Assembly: GCA_958299035.1 (NCBI GenBank)
Contig: CATQJL010000112.1
Span: 66,309,117-66,373,116, forward strand
DNA length: 64,000 nucleotides
DNA from: Cylicocyclus nassatus
Taxonomy: Eukaryota > Nematoda > Chromadorea > Rhabditida > Strongylidae
Direction: 5' to 3'
Made by a program: the position numbers and the translations under genes. The notes beneath the pieces were generated by a model. That model did not search any database. It was given only the letters and a program-made list of their open reading frames with translations, and was not told the origin of the DNA. Positions 21,840 through 32,728 of this stretch are shown one piece after another. Positions within the stretch are counted from its first letter, which is position 1. Every line of letters begins with the position of its first letter.

Positions 21840-23680
21840 CGATTGTGAATTTTTTGAGAGTGTGTTCCTTAGCCCGTTTTATGGTATCGTCGTCTCCCCG
21901 GTGTACTTTGGGCGGAGTTTGCAGACATCTGAACGAGTTGCTGACATGTCAATCTACTGCAGAGTATGGTTTGTACTCTCTAGACTGCCACATATATACA
22001 GTGCTGGTCATAATTATAAAGACACTTTAGAAATTGTCGTATTTTGCGTTCTTGTTATCGAAATCTGTCCGAAGCTTTGCTGTTTAGTGCGCATGTTAGC
22101 CTTCCATGATCCCTCAAAACGGCTTCCGATTTTGTTTAGTTCGAGCGGAGAAACTTTGAAAATTCGAAGAACTCCTATCGAAAGTTGGACAAAATTGTTA
22201 AGACACCTGGGGTTTTTTTTTGAACAGTATCGCATCCCCTGACTTCAAAATTTTTTGCTATAGTTACATACTGAAATATGGAACATTTGCAACAAAAGCG
22301 ACTTGTCATCCTTCTCAAAGAGAAATGTTCACTGCATTTTTTGCTTTCAAAAGCACTAAAAGTCAATCTGCTCCAAAAAACAGCTAGTTTGAAAAGTTTT
22401 CAAGGTCTTGTTCGTCTCAGATGATAGTTATGGAATCCACTGAGCCTTTTTGATAAATGAGTTGAAGAGCGCTTTCGTGAACTCTGCGTGATCGCTGAAC
22501 TGACGGACAGATTCCAACCTCAACCTAGGCTTGCCACGCTTCCAAGTCACAAAACCTAGTCTGCAATGACCATGAAGTACTGAACTTGATTTATTACATT
22601 GCCTACATAGTGATGCAGCTTTCGCAATCACTTCCAAATTTTCCATAATAGTGTGGTCGCTATTTAGACCTGAAATATTTTCCACGAAAATTCTTTGCCA
22701 ATGGATTCGAGGAATCATAAATCTCACTATTTTCCTCTCTGTTTCATGTCAGATTCTACCCAAAGAATGAGAACAGCTAAGGTCTTGAGGTTCTAAACGG
22801 TCTCCTGTTCTATCTCGCGATCTGTGTTGGCTATGAATATGCAGGGTGCTCCACCCCACATTCAATGGATGACAACTGCGGCTGAACCATTATGCCAACT
22901 TCGAAATACTTTCCTAACCGTGCACACAAGTTTACTGCTGTACAGCCGACTTAATGGCCACATTACAGTACTTTCTGTTGCTTGAAAATTGAGCTTTGTA
23001 GTTTGAAAGCGTGACAAATCTAGTTAAAGTTGGGGCCTGTCCGTCAGTATCAGCGATTACCAGGATTTTACGAAAGCGCTCTTCAACTCATTATTCGAAA
23101 AAGCTCGGTATATTCCATAAGAAAACTCTTCAAACTACTGTTTGTTGAAGCATATTGACTTTTATGCTTTTGAAAGCAAAAAATGCAGTGAGCATTTCTC
23201 TTCGAAAAGGATGACAAGTAGCAGCTGTTGCAAATGTTTCATATTTTGGTATGTACAAGAAAATTTTGAAGCCAGGGGATGCGACGTTGTTAATAAAACC
23301 TAGGTGCCTTTATAATTTTGTCCAGCTTTCGGTAGGAGTTTTTCGAATTTTTCTGAGTTTCTCTGTTCAAACTCAACAAAATCGGAAGCCGATTTGAGGG
23401 ATCATGGTAGGCTAACATGAGCACTAAACAGCAAAGTTTCGGACAAATTCGTCAACAAGAACGCAAACTACGACTTTCTAGAGTGTCTTTATAATTATGG
23501 CCAGCACCGTATGTTGTCATGCGTGGCAGAGTTGGTAGCGGTAGAGATTTAACAAGTTCACCAACGTCAGATGTCTGCAAATGCTCCGCCCAACGTACGC
23601 CGGGAAGACGACGATAATGAGTGAACGGGGAAAAATTTTATCTTTCCAATGAAGTCTGGAATATGTTTCTTTCAATGTCA
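21840..23680. repeat. outer inverted repeat interrupted by a Tc1-like element
   Basis: 21840-21996 (CGTCGTCTCCCCGGTGTAC, GGGCGGAGTTTGCAGACATCTGA) pairs with 23512-23680 read in reverse (GTCAGATGTCTGCAAATGCTCC, GTACGCCGGGAAGACGACG). The 1511-bp element at 21999-23509 sits exactly between the arms. The palindrome existed before the Tc1-like insertion. Confidence 0.7.
21999..23509. mobile_element. Tc1-like palindromic element, 1511 bp
   Basis: Ends CAGTGCTGGTCATAATTATA and the complement of CGGTGCTGGCCATAATTATA, flanked by TA (21997-21998, 23510-23511). CAGTGCTGG ends are typical of Tc1-type elements. The inverted similarity continues inward for hundreds of bases (CATGATCCCTCAAAACGGCT against its complement near 23395; GAAGAGCGCTTTCGT against ACGAAAGCGCTCTTC), so almost the whole element folds back. 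Neither the 165-codon frame at its left boundary nor the 99-codon frame at 22428-22727 shows a DDE transposase. Confidence 0.85.
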
Positions 23681-23891
23681 TTCAAAACGATTCAAAAATC
23701 ACGGAGGAAAGTCGAATTTAGTTGTATATCTTATATATAAAGCTGAATGTCTGTTTGTCTGTCTGTCTGTATGTCTGTATGTCTGTGTGTCTGTCTGTGT
23801 GTACGTATGTTCCAAATAATAATATTTATTTTTGAACCGATCCGGACAAACTTGGCACACAGACACTTCGGGGCCGGGCGGGTGTCATAGG

Positions 23892-25672
23892 GTTGTTTCA
23901 TACTGCCACAGTGACTGCAGCAGTCTGCACTGACCGCAGCAGACTGCAGCAGACAGCACTGATCGAGTGGCCGTACCGGTCGCTGCATTCTTTCGTTAAA
24001 GAGAAAGCAACTGTGATTACGTCAAAACGGCGTGACTTACGCCTAGAAGATCATAAGTTCTAATTCACTTTTCTTAATCGAACTTTGGCAATTGTTTTTT
24101 TTACTATTAGGTCATTCCGAAAGTAATTTCGCTTTTTTCAAACGGGCGCCACATTTGATAGAACATAGTTTGTTAAGAGGTCTTGGATGCATTCGATGCA
24201 GCATTTCATTCTCTTTCTAACGGTTATGAATTGATGCAGCGCAATCAATGAGCATTCAGAAAATAATCAAAATCTGCGACCTATGCTTTTAGAGATGGTC
24301 AAGTTCACGATTTTTTGAAACATTCATATCAATCCTCAGAAGGAGTTCAAGCAACAATTCGATAGAGTAAACCTTATAGGATACAGTACTACTTTTTTCT
24401 CCTTTCCTTAGCTTGTCATACATTTTTAACAAAATTTTAACTGATGCTACCGATTTCCATACTTGAGCAGCTAAATCCTCATAGAACATCAAAAGAAAGG
24501 CAGCTCGCGCACTATTCGATGCAGCATTTTCTCCTCTTTCTAATAGGTGTTTTTTGTTTCCAATTCGTTTAGTTTCAGGGGAGAAATCATCTTAACTCAT
24601 TTTTTAGCGAGCATAGGCTGTGCCCGAAAAACTCGAAATTTGATATTTCGAACCCGTAAACCCTCAATTGCTTTGTAAAATCAATGCTAACTCATAGTAC
24701 CATCTTGGTAGTCTCAAATTCCAAAGAATTATGATGTTTGATGCGATTGTGGCTGAGGTGGGCCTGCCAAAATCCGGTAGTTCTGTTAAAAAATCCAAAA
24801 GATTTATACGGCGAGATACGAGGAAAAGAAAAAAGTAGCACTGTATTCTATAAGGTTTACTCTGTCGAATCGTTACTTGAACTCCTTCTGAGAATTGATA
24901 TGAAAGTTTTAAAAAATCGTAAAACTTGACCATCTCAAAAAACATGGGTCGCAGGTTTTGGTAATTTTCTGAAAGCACATTGATTGCGCTGCAACATTTT
25001 CATAATCGTTAGAAAGAGAATGATATGCTGCATCGAATGCATCCAAGATCTCTTAACAAACTTTGTTCCATCACATGTGGCGTCCGTTTGAAAAAAGCGA
25101 AATTACTTTCGGAATGACCTAATATGTTCGTATTTGTTCCGATTCCATTGCATATGACCGTTTTGTAATGCTCTCGCTGGAAACCATTATCCGTCGGAAT
25201 CCGGCGCTGATCTTAGCTATAGTACATAGCCAACGCGACCCGAAAAAGGCAACCAGAATGCCTCGTATCTTTCATCTGGCTCTTAATTTGTTTGACACCT
25301 TGCGACTAAGTGTTGAGTACTTTAGTTGTGGCTCATTGCTAAAATTTATTCATTTTCGGTACTTCCACTATATCTAGGTCTGCATGTTTGTTTAATGATG
25401 CTTACGTTTCTCTTGAATTGATATGGAATGTATCAAGATCAGGTTTACTAACTGTTTGCAAAAGGTGTAAATTAAAAAAGGGTTTCTTTCAATGTAAATA
25501 ACGGAGAATTTTCTACTTTGCTTGCCCACTTTGCTCGCAGTCGCTTTTCCTTCCTACGCGAACATGCTGCGGCCGTGGCGGTCGGTGCGGTCTGCTGCAG
25601 TCAGCTGCAGTATTTGCAGTCAGCTGCAGTCTGCTGCAGTCAGTGCGGCAGTCTGAAACAACCCATAGGTTT
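23892..25672. mobile_element. inverted-repeat element with CTGCAG-rich ends, split
   Basis: Both ends read inward GGTTGTTTCA(T/G)ACTGCC followed by CTGCAG/CAGTC-rich subterminal repeats (23900-23960; 25565-25665). The flank CTATG appears on each side in the host repeat, consistent with a 5-bp duplication, though 3 bp (TAT) is also possible. It was later interrupted by the mariner-type MITE at 24107-25122. No transposase frame remains. Confidence 0.6.
24107..25122. mobile_element. Tc1/mariner-type MITE TTAGGTCATTCCGAAAG, 1016 bp
   Basis: Inverted ends of about 48 bp starting TTAGGTCATTCCGAAAGTAA, with TA at 24105-24106 and 25123-25124. Palindromy extends through most of the element, so each arm carries the same peptide-like stretch (core LLELLLRIDM) facing opposite ways. 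A sister copy with the same frame is at 56164-57184. The frame shows no transposase motif, and its conservation can be explained by recent duplication. Confidence 0.85.
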
Positions 25673-25996
25673 CGTCATCGATCGATGATTTTATTGACTT
25701 TTCAAAAGTTCAAGCTGCGGGGCTGGGAGTTGGCACAGGGGGGTAAGTGAACATGATGATTACGAATATATCATTGACAGGGCCGGGCGGAGTCGGGTTT
25801 GCCGGCTATTCTACAACTTGACTGCTTTCAAAAATTAGGTCGACGTGAAAATGCCTGCGTACCAATAAATTCATTTAATTTTCAGATCATTAAGACTAAA
25901 TCTAAATTCGTGCTGTGTGGATCAAAAAAATAGAGCGAGTTTGCGCTTTACGATAGTTATAGAAAAGCTATTTTTGTTGACCTTTCGGAAGACTAA

Positions 25997-26709
25997 GGGC
26001 CACATGCACTAACCTCCCCGCTGGGGAGGGGATCGCAGCGTAAAAGAAAGCTTTATATTTCGAAACTCCAGATACCTGGATTTTACGTTGTATACCTATC
26101 CGTAAGTATTCCTACTACCCTCACTATGAACATGTTGAACAGGAGCGAGAAGCTGTACGAACCGCATTTTCCAGCTTTTGTATGATCCCCGATGATCCCC
26201 GGCGCTTTTCTTTAAAGTCATTTTTCTTTCTCCGAAGTCAACGAAAACCTTCCCAAGTTGTACTGAACATCTAACACAACAGTGCTAAGCATGCTACTGA
26301 TGAGAACAAATGAGTTTTTGAAAGGTCGAATTTTTCGGTAAAGCTCAAATTTCGACCTGTGGATCATCGAAAATTTCATGACTTCAAAACATCATTTGTT
26401 CTTATCAGCAACATGCTTAGCACTGTCGGTTTAGATAATCTGCACAACTTTGGAGGTTTTTCGTTGACTTTGGAAAAAGAAAAATGACTTCAAAGAAAAG
26501 CGCCGGGGATTATCAGGGATCATACTAAAGCTGGAAAATGCGGTTCGTACAGCTTCTCGCTCCTCTTCAACATGTTCATAGTGAAGGGTAGTAGGAATAC
26601 TTACGGATAGGTACACAATCTGAAATCCAGGTATCTGGAGTTTCGAAATGTAAAGCTTTCTTTTGAGCTGCGATCCCCTCCCCAGCGGGGAGGTTAGTGC
26701 ATGCGGCCC
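25997..26709. mobile_element. near-perfect foldback element, PIF/Harbinger-like, 713 bp
   Basis: GGGCCACATGCACTAACCTC at the left equals the complement of the right end (GAGGTTAGTGCATGCGGCCC), and identity continues through about 330 bp per arm to a centre near 26315-26350. TAA flanks both sides (25994-25996, 26710-26712), the 3-bp TWA duplication of PIF/Harbinger elements. High arm identity means it is young or kept alike by gene conversion. A transcript would form a long dsRNA hairpin. Confidence 0.85.
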
Positions 26710-26868
26710 TAAGCTTCAAAGACGCTCTTCAAATCTCGTACTTGGAACATGATTGCAAGAAGTACTGAAGCCGCTAGCTGTGCCAGTAACTCTATTTTCA
26801 ATACAATAGTCCGAACGTTGCTCACGCTTTAATCCGCATGGAAATGCAAGAAACAAAATATCGTGAAA

Positions 26869-27043
26869 AATGTCATTCTGCAGATCTCCTTGTTACGGAA
26901 TTTTACATAGAACTGTTTGATGCCCAAAAAACGTCGCAACGTCGAAATATTTCTACCTTTGATGTACTCTTGTCAAGGAAAATCAGTAATAAAAGGTGTT
27001 TCCGTAATAAGGAGATCTGCAGAATGACATTTCCTGCAGAATG
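26869..27043. repeat. small inverted repeat
   Basis: AATGTCATTCTGCAGATCTC at 26869 is mirrored at 27011-27040 (GAGATCTGCAGAATGACATT), followed by a partial third copy (CTGCAGAATGACAT). Probable small MITE; duplication at the flanks is not clear. Confidence 0.6.
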
Positions 27044-27044
27044 A

Positions 27045-27955
27045 CATGCTTCGTTTCTCGTTTCTATGAACATTGAAGTCTGTCACATAACTATGAAGTA
27101 CTGCCTTGAGAGGAACTTTTGCAGGTTTTCTGGAGCTAATTAAAGATATTTGTATTTTTTTACGACCAGACTCAAAATCAGTCCATAGTACAGCTCTTGG
27201 AAGCTCTTGGTTCTCAGAGACTAGGACTAGACAAAGAAAAGTCTTTTCAAATAACTATCAAAAAGCGTAGAATGTCTGTCCAATTTTGAATACTGCTCAT
27301 GAATTTACTTGAGAGGGAAGTTATAGAATGTTTTTCCACATAGCGCATGAACATTTGCTAAGCCGAGTTGAAATTCATAAAGTTCGTGAAAAAAATGCGA
27401 TTAGCAGAAAAAGGCTTTCTTCGAGCTTTGTTCCTATTATGCTATTTGAGATGGTTTAAAAGTTGTTCATGTGGTTGGAGTTGAAGACTAATTAGAGTTT
27501 CATTTGAATTAGTGTTAAAACGGAAAAGAGAGCTAAAGTAAGGCATTTGCAATGCCATCAATCTTTTGTAAATGTTTAATTTTCCTGATTTCGAGAGAGA
27601 AGCTTTTGGGTTGTACGTACTCGGAGGTCTTCTTTTTCGTGTAAGAAATCCTTAGCGCTTTTTACATGCAAGTATAGCAAAAATTTGCTTTCTGCGATTT
27701 TGCAGTTCACAACATTGATTTGGGGCAAATTCATAGTTGAAGTCTCGAAAAGCAAGGTGGCATTTTATATGATGTTAAGGGATGGAGAAAATGCAATATC
27801 CACAAATGAGGTTATAATAGCTCAATTTTTGCTGAATAACGACTAATATGCGGGAATGAGTTAACAAGGATGACTTAAACGGGTTAAAACAAGCTTAAAA
27901 TGGGTTTGCTAGAGCATTGTTGTATGGGATAAATGAATTCGTGAGTGCGATATCT
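27045..27955. other. intergenic, nothing recognised
   Basis: AT-rich, without open frames of note or repeat boundaries. Confidence 0.35.
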
Positions 27956-27974
27956 CATCGCACCATATAAACGA

Positions 27975-28735
27975 GAAAATGGTCAGAATTTAATCCAGCC
28001 ATTCCAAACACGCTGTATATCATCGCACTCGTCTTGAAATGTTGATTTTGAATATATGCTTTTATCTGCCAAGCGACTATCTTGGAGGAGTTATGAGCGT
28101 TCAAACATGAGAAATTCTCTGAGTTTCAAAGAATGCATCCATGTACGAAATATAAAATGTGCAAACCCTCCCCCCACGTGGCAAGCTCCGCTCAATCAAC
28201 CAAAAATGTCGGAAATCGCCCAGATTTTAGAAATTTATGCGAATTCCGCCACTTTTCAAAAATGGGCGGAGCTTGCCACTTGGGGGGTGAGTTTGCCTGA
28301 GGGTAAGCGGACCTTATAAAACTTGTTTGAGGTTTTTGCTTTCATCTACGGCCTCACCTATGTTTTCTATTAACAAAAAACGATTTTGTGAGAGGCTTAG
28401 GAGTGAGCAGAGTCTGCCAAAAGGGACGGGGTTAATAATACATGAAGTACATTTGAGCCTATGTTAAGGCCGCCGCGCACCATTGCGCGGCACTGTCATG
28501 AACGTGTTAATTACAAGGAAAAAGCACATTCACCGAAAACCCAAATAAGTGTTTTCGAAATTCATTTCGTGGGACATGCGCCACAGAACACTTGACAAGT
28601 CGCAAGACAATTTAAACGCTCATAACTTCTCACAGATAGTCGCTTGGCAGATAATGAACATTTATTTGTGATCTGAGTTTCACGATGAGTCCAATGATGT
28701 ACAGCATGTCTGGTATGACTGGGTTAAGTTCTGAC
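27975..28735. repeat. palindromic element with inner hairpin
   Basis: The left arm (AAATGGTCAGAATTTAATCC at 27977, ATCTGCCAAGCGACTATC at 28064, GAGTTATGAGCGTT) is mirrored by the right arm (AACGCTCATAACTTCTC at 28614, GATAGTCGCTTGGCAGAT, AGTTCTGACCATTTTC at 28728). The 28162-28310 segment is a separate hairpin (CCCCCCACGTGGCAAGCTCCGC against GCGGAGCTTGCCACTTGGGGGG). Confidence 0.65.
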
Positions 28736-28748
28736 CATTTTCTGTTAA

Positions 28749-29187
28749 CAAGGGAAGATATATGACTCGTAGTGGTGTTTCCCTGTGAGATGTGTATCAT
28801 TCGAAAAGTCTTTGAGCGCTGATTCTGAAACTACCTTCCATATCTGCTTATCGGTTGTCTGAACAAAGTTAGAGGCATTTTTGCACTACTAATTTGCATG
28901 GTTACGTACTGCATAAATGACCTAAATTCGTAATTAATGAATTTTGCTCCGAAGTTACATGCCCATGTCTGAGATATGTTAATTGATGGAATAAGATCTT
29001 GTGCTACTCTGTCGCCTTCGTCCTGCAATAAGCAGCCAAAATCGGTGTCATATGAGTCCAAACAACTGCCTGCAACTTCCCCCAGTAGGACAATAAGCAG
29101 ATACGGAGGGTTGCTTTGAAATCAGCGCTCAAAGACTTTTCGACTGATGTACAACTCACAGGGAAACTCCACTGCGACTTACGTAAC
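28749..29187. mobile_element. PIF/Harbinger-like MITE ACAAGGGAAG, right end eroded
   Basis: Left end ACAAGGGAAGATATATGACT; inner arms GTTTCCCTGTGAG and GTCTTTGAGCGCTGATT are mirrored by AATCAGCGCTCAAAGAC (29121) and CTCACAGGGAAAC (29155). The terminal CTTCCCTTGT is not preserved on the right, where the next element begins. Confidence 0.65.
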
Positions 29188-29463
29188 CTCGATATTAACC
29201 CATATGTATTTTCTCAACATGACGTGGATTACGTAGATTGGTGAGGCGCCACTTCGCTTCAGGCTTGCGCCACGTTGCGTACGCCTCTTTGTCGTGATCT
29301 GGCAACAAGAACAACATGATTGAACCTGGTCCACCTTGTTTTAAGCGCCACGCCACGCCAAACGATGCACCTGCAACGTGGCGCAAGCCCGAGGCGAGGC
29401 GGCGCCTTACCAATCCACATAATCCACGTCATGTTGAGGGAAGACACTTGGGTTGATATTGAG
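29188..29463. mobile_element. MITE, CAACATGACGTGGATTA arms
   Basis: Left arm GATATTAACCCA and TCTCAACATGACGTGGATTA against TAATCCACGTCATGTTGAGG and TGGGTTGATATT on the right; second-tier arms CTTGCGCCACGTTGCG against GCAACGTGGCGCAAGC. GC content exceeds that of the flanks. Several small frames arise from this palindrome and are not genes. Confidence 0.7.
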
Positions 29464-30122
29464 GGTATCTTCCATGTTAAGCCCATTTTAATCGCGTTTC
29501 ATTCGCGAAAAGCACATTTTTGAATGGACTTTCGTGAACATCATTCCTGGTTATTCGAGTAACATTGTAGAAATGATTACACCGTCGCAAGTGAGAATTG
29601 AGCAAAAATAGGAAGTCTTATATGGACAATATTGGATGCATGCTCACTGACAAACGAGCTATAATTTTTTTGAATGAAGAGGATAAAAAATCAAGAGGGT
29701 GATTAGTGTTTTTGTAGTTTTTGCCACATTTAAAGCTTCAAGAAGGACTTTCTTGTCTTAGGTAGTGGAGCATAATACCACATAAAATTAGTGATATCGT
29801 AGTTGGAAATTGCTAAATTGCTCATATCCCGCTTCGCATAAAAATTGGAAAAAAGAAACGGTCTGCATTATTCTTCGTTCCTTAGCTATCGAACATCAGA
29901 TCAGCAGCGGTACACTAGCCTAGATACAGCATAGGTACTTGTGTATCCCACCATGTGTCCACCATATGCTAAAAATATTAGGGTCGCAAAATTATTTTTG
30001 GTAGAGATCCGATTTCGGGACTGAATAAGCATTTGTTCTGGCTTCTTAATAAAGGTAACGATTTCTGAGAAGATTTGGTGGTCACCTTGTAGAGTGTTTT
30101 TCTCTACTGATATGTACTTCGT

Positions 30123-30179
30123 GCATCCTGATTTCCACACTGCATCCTGATTTCCACACTGCATCCTGATTTCCACACT
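30123..30179. repeat. tandem repeat, 3 x 19 bp
   Basis: Three perfect copies of GCATCCTGATTTCCACACT lie end to end. Perfect identity suggests recent expansion, so copy number may vary between individuals. Confidence 0.9.
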
Positions 30180-30340
30180 GTGGCTGTTGCATGAGGGATG
30201 CTCAACTTTAGCATCAAAGCAATAACAAATATATCCAGCCTATTAAAAAAAAAACTACAGTCCTTCATCTAACAATTTAAGTATTATCAGAAAGACACGA
30301 AGAGAGGTCTGTTTTTCTAGTCTTCTTTATTCGATAGCTG

Positions 30341-30580
30341 GTAAATCCGGCTTCGCCCGGCCCTGACAATGACTTTTTTCGTAATCAACATGCTCACGTA
30401 CCCCTCTGTGCCAGCTTCCAGCCTCGTAGGTAGAGCATTGCAAAAAAATTAATAAAATCGATATCGATTGACAACGAAGAGTACGACCCCCTCCCACCCC
30501 GAAGTGTATGTTTGCCAAGTTTGTCCGAATCGGTCTGGCAATAAAAATTTTTATTAGGAACATACATACATTGAGACAGA
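30341..30580 (+). repeat. dispersed repeat (CGATATCGAT family)
   Basis: Full motif order: CCGGCTTCGCCCGGCCCTGA, CAACATGCTCACGTACCCC, TAAAATCGATATCGATTG, GTATGTTTGCCAAGTTTGTC, AATCGGTCTGGCAATAAAAA, then ACATACATACATTGAGACAG. It lacks a long microsatellite tail. Confidence 0.7.
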
Positions 30581-30613
30581 ACACATATCGTTCATCCCCC
30601 AGATTTCCCACAT

Positions 30614-30735
30614 AAACCATCAACGTAGCTGCCTTTCAATCGTTCTAACACGTTAACTCTAGCAAATTTAATGTGCTTAGAAGTTTACGTGTTAAAATGA
30701 TCGAAAGACAGCCACGTTGATGTGGTTCATTTGAG
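30614..30735. repeat. imperfect hairpin
   Basis: AACCATCAACGTAGCTGCCTTTC is mirrored by GAAAGACAGCCACGTTGATGTGGTT, with AACACGTTAAC facing ACGTGTTAAA nearer the loop. Probable small MITE immediately after the dispersed repeat. Confidence 0.6.
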
Positions 30736-30949
30736 AACAACTCTGTAGGATGTTGGACACCATTCACATAAACAGTATTTCAGCTTTTAGATAAGAAACA
30801 CGGCATATAATATGAACAAATGCGTGTGTTTTTAGGAAATCCCTATGCAGACAGTGAGTAAAGATGCTTAATTGTCAACTATATCACGGACCAAAATTTT
30901 CCCGGCAGATGTAGAGCATTTATTTTTTTTTTGCTTTCGTCTTTCTTTC

Positions 30950-31301
30950 ACAAATGGAGCGCAAAGAAATCGTACAGAATAAGCTAATGTTGGGGCTCGA
31001 TCAAATTCTTCATATCTCATGTCAGTTCACAGGAGGGTTGGAAAGTGGATGTTCTACATCGAACTGCACATGTTCTAAGCTTTCGATTGATATATCGACT
31101 AGTGAAACAGAAAGCTTCCCTGAGTTAAATAAAAACCTCGATTTGATGACCTTTCAAAACGTATTATGCTTCTGTATTAGTTATTTTTCATCTTCTCACT
31201 CCTTCCCCCCCCCCCTTCCCTACCCGGAACCAGTCGACATTCGAGACGACTTCTGCAATCACCTCGAGACTACTTTCCAAAGGAAAAATGTTTTGATTTA
31301 A
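30950..31301 (+). CDS. hypothetical open frame, doubtful
   Basis: A 115-codon frame from 30954 with a Cys/Ser/Thr-rich N-terminal half and a run of prolines encoded by a C-tract at 31204-31216. No recognised domain, no clear splice partners. It does not overlap an obvious repeat, which is the only point in its favour. Confidence 0.15.
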
Positions 31302-31659
31302 ATTTTTGCCTATTTCCTGAAATCATAACTGTACGCTGGATAGATTTTAGAGAAATGTGGATTATTTCGAAATGTGCTAGCCATTTTCGTTCAATCAAAA
31401 AAAATTTTTTCGCGTTTTGTTTAGCGTTTAAAAAACTTGGAAGGGTGCTCTATCGAATGATATCAACCAAACATTTTTATTTGCATAAGCATTGAGTTGT
31501 GGTGAGTACTGCAGCAGTGTCAGCCGGGTTTATCACTTTTTGTCAATGATGTGATCAACTTATACAAATTGATAATCTAATAATTTCCGGTAGCGCCGCT
31601 AGCATATTGCAGCTATAGCTTTATAAGCTTTTCCCTTCCAAGAAAATAAAAGTGTTTTA

Positions 31660-32095
31660 AAGGAGGACGGAGGAGCTTCAGTTTACAGTCGAAAATCGTA
31701 GTTTCGCACAAATATGCATAAATTCAAAAATCTGCAATTCGCCCACTTTGAAGCTAGGAAGGCCATAAAATTCGAATACGAAAAACATTGATTGAGGTTC
31801 ATTAGAGGTGGGCGGGGCCTACAGTTCACAGTCGAAACTGCGTAAACTCGCATAAACTCCTATAAATTCAAAAATGTTCAGCTCAGCTAAATTTGATGCT
31901 AGAGAGGTCGGAGAAATTTATGGTAGTGTTTTTGATGTGGATTACAACAGATAATTGATGATTTTCTAATTAGAATTGGCGGGGCATAAAGTTGACTGAC
32001 TGTCAAAATTTCAAAACTGCATAAAATTGCATAAATTTGAAAATTTGCATCATTGCTTATTTTGACGGTAAGAAAGCCAAATAAAGGCGATAAAA
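31660..32095 (+). repeat. diverged tandem repeat, about 3 units of 120-165 bp
   Basis: Each unit runs: (G)GGCGGGGC or GGACGGAGG, CAGTTTACAGTCGAAA-like, CGCATAAA(C/T)T, CATAAATTCAAAAAT, GCTAGGAAGGCC-like. Units start near 31660, 31806 and 31976. They are too diverged for recent expansion. A further GGTAAGATAGCAAACTCCGCCCC resemblance is at 57340. Confidence 0.6.
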
Positions 32096-32434
32096 TCGAT
32101 ATTCTAAAGGTTCCGAAAACTCTAAAATTGATAAAAACGATTTCTCAAATAGGTACCTTGCAGATGACATCAATGACTCCAAAATCTAAATTTTATCCAT
32201 CAACGAGATTTCGCAACGTATCATTTTTATCAATTTTTGAGAATCCGTGACATAGAATATCGATTTTTGCTCGATATACAGATTATGAGACAATACAAGT
32301 GAAAAATATCGAATTCAACCGATTTGTGCTAATTTTCAACATTTCCCGAATTTAGAAACCTTCAATTTATCGATTTCACCGATTATACCACTTTCCAAGT
32401 TCTGAAGCTTACGCAATTTTCAAAAACACGAATT

Positions 32435-32728
32435 TTGACCATTTTCGGAGACTTCGAACACGACCCCCCCCCCCAAAACTCCCCGAGTTCCACCTTTCCC
32501 CAGTTCCGCCCACTCTACAGTATCCCTACCTCATCCCATCGAAGCTTCGCCCAGTACACTCCATTTTTCCCCATCAATTCCCACTTTTTCCCATTCATTT
32601 ACTCAAAAACCACGTTTCTTGCCGAATTCTCGCTAGCTCCGCCCACTTTTGGCTCCGCCCCATATCCAAGTCTCCGCCCACTTTTTTCCCACCTTCCCAT
32701 TCCAACCCACCAGTGCACGGGCCACTAA
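32435..32728 (+). other. pyrimidine-rich tract with an open frame
   Basis: A strongly C/T-biased stretch (C-run at 32464-32473; TCCGCCCAC repeated at 32504, 32636 and 32674) gives a 97-codon frame rich in Pro, Ser and Phe. Low complexity rather than coding constraint explains the frame. The strand asymmetry itself is notable. Confidence 0.5.

Larger units (their letters stand above)
23735..25815 (-). repeat. dispersed repeat (CGATATCGAT family), split by insertions
   Basis: Read on the minus strand, the repeat starts at about 25812 (CAAACCCGACTCCGCCCGGCC) and runs to ATGACGAAACCTATG at 25673. It resumes at about 23892 (CTATGACACCCGCCCGG, TGTGTGCCAAGTTTGTCCGG, AACATACGTACACACAGACAG). The joined order matches the uninterrupted copy at 8430-8700. 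The tail is a (CAGACAGA)n microsatellite at 23746-23810. Confidence 0.7.

Noticed and set aside
21745..22242. 165-codon plus-strand frame as a gene
   Set aside because: It crosses the left boundary of the Tc1-like element at 21999 and the arm of the outer inverted repeat; no domain is recognised.
23746..23810. CRISPR-like or functional tandem array
   Set aside because: It is a simple (CTGT)n-type microsatellite tail of the dispersed repeat.
32435..32728. 97-codon proline/serine-rich frame as a gene
   Set aside because: The frame follows from a pyrimidine-rich, low-complexity tract with C-runs; no initiation or splice evidence.
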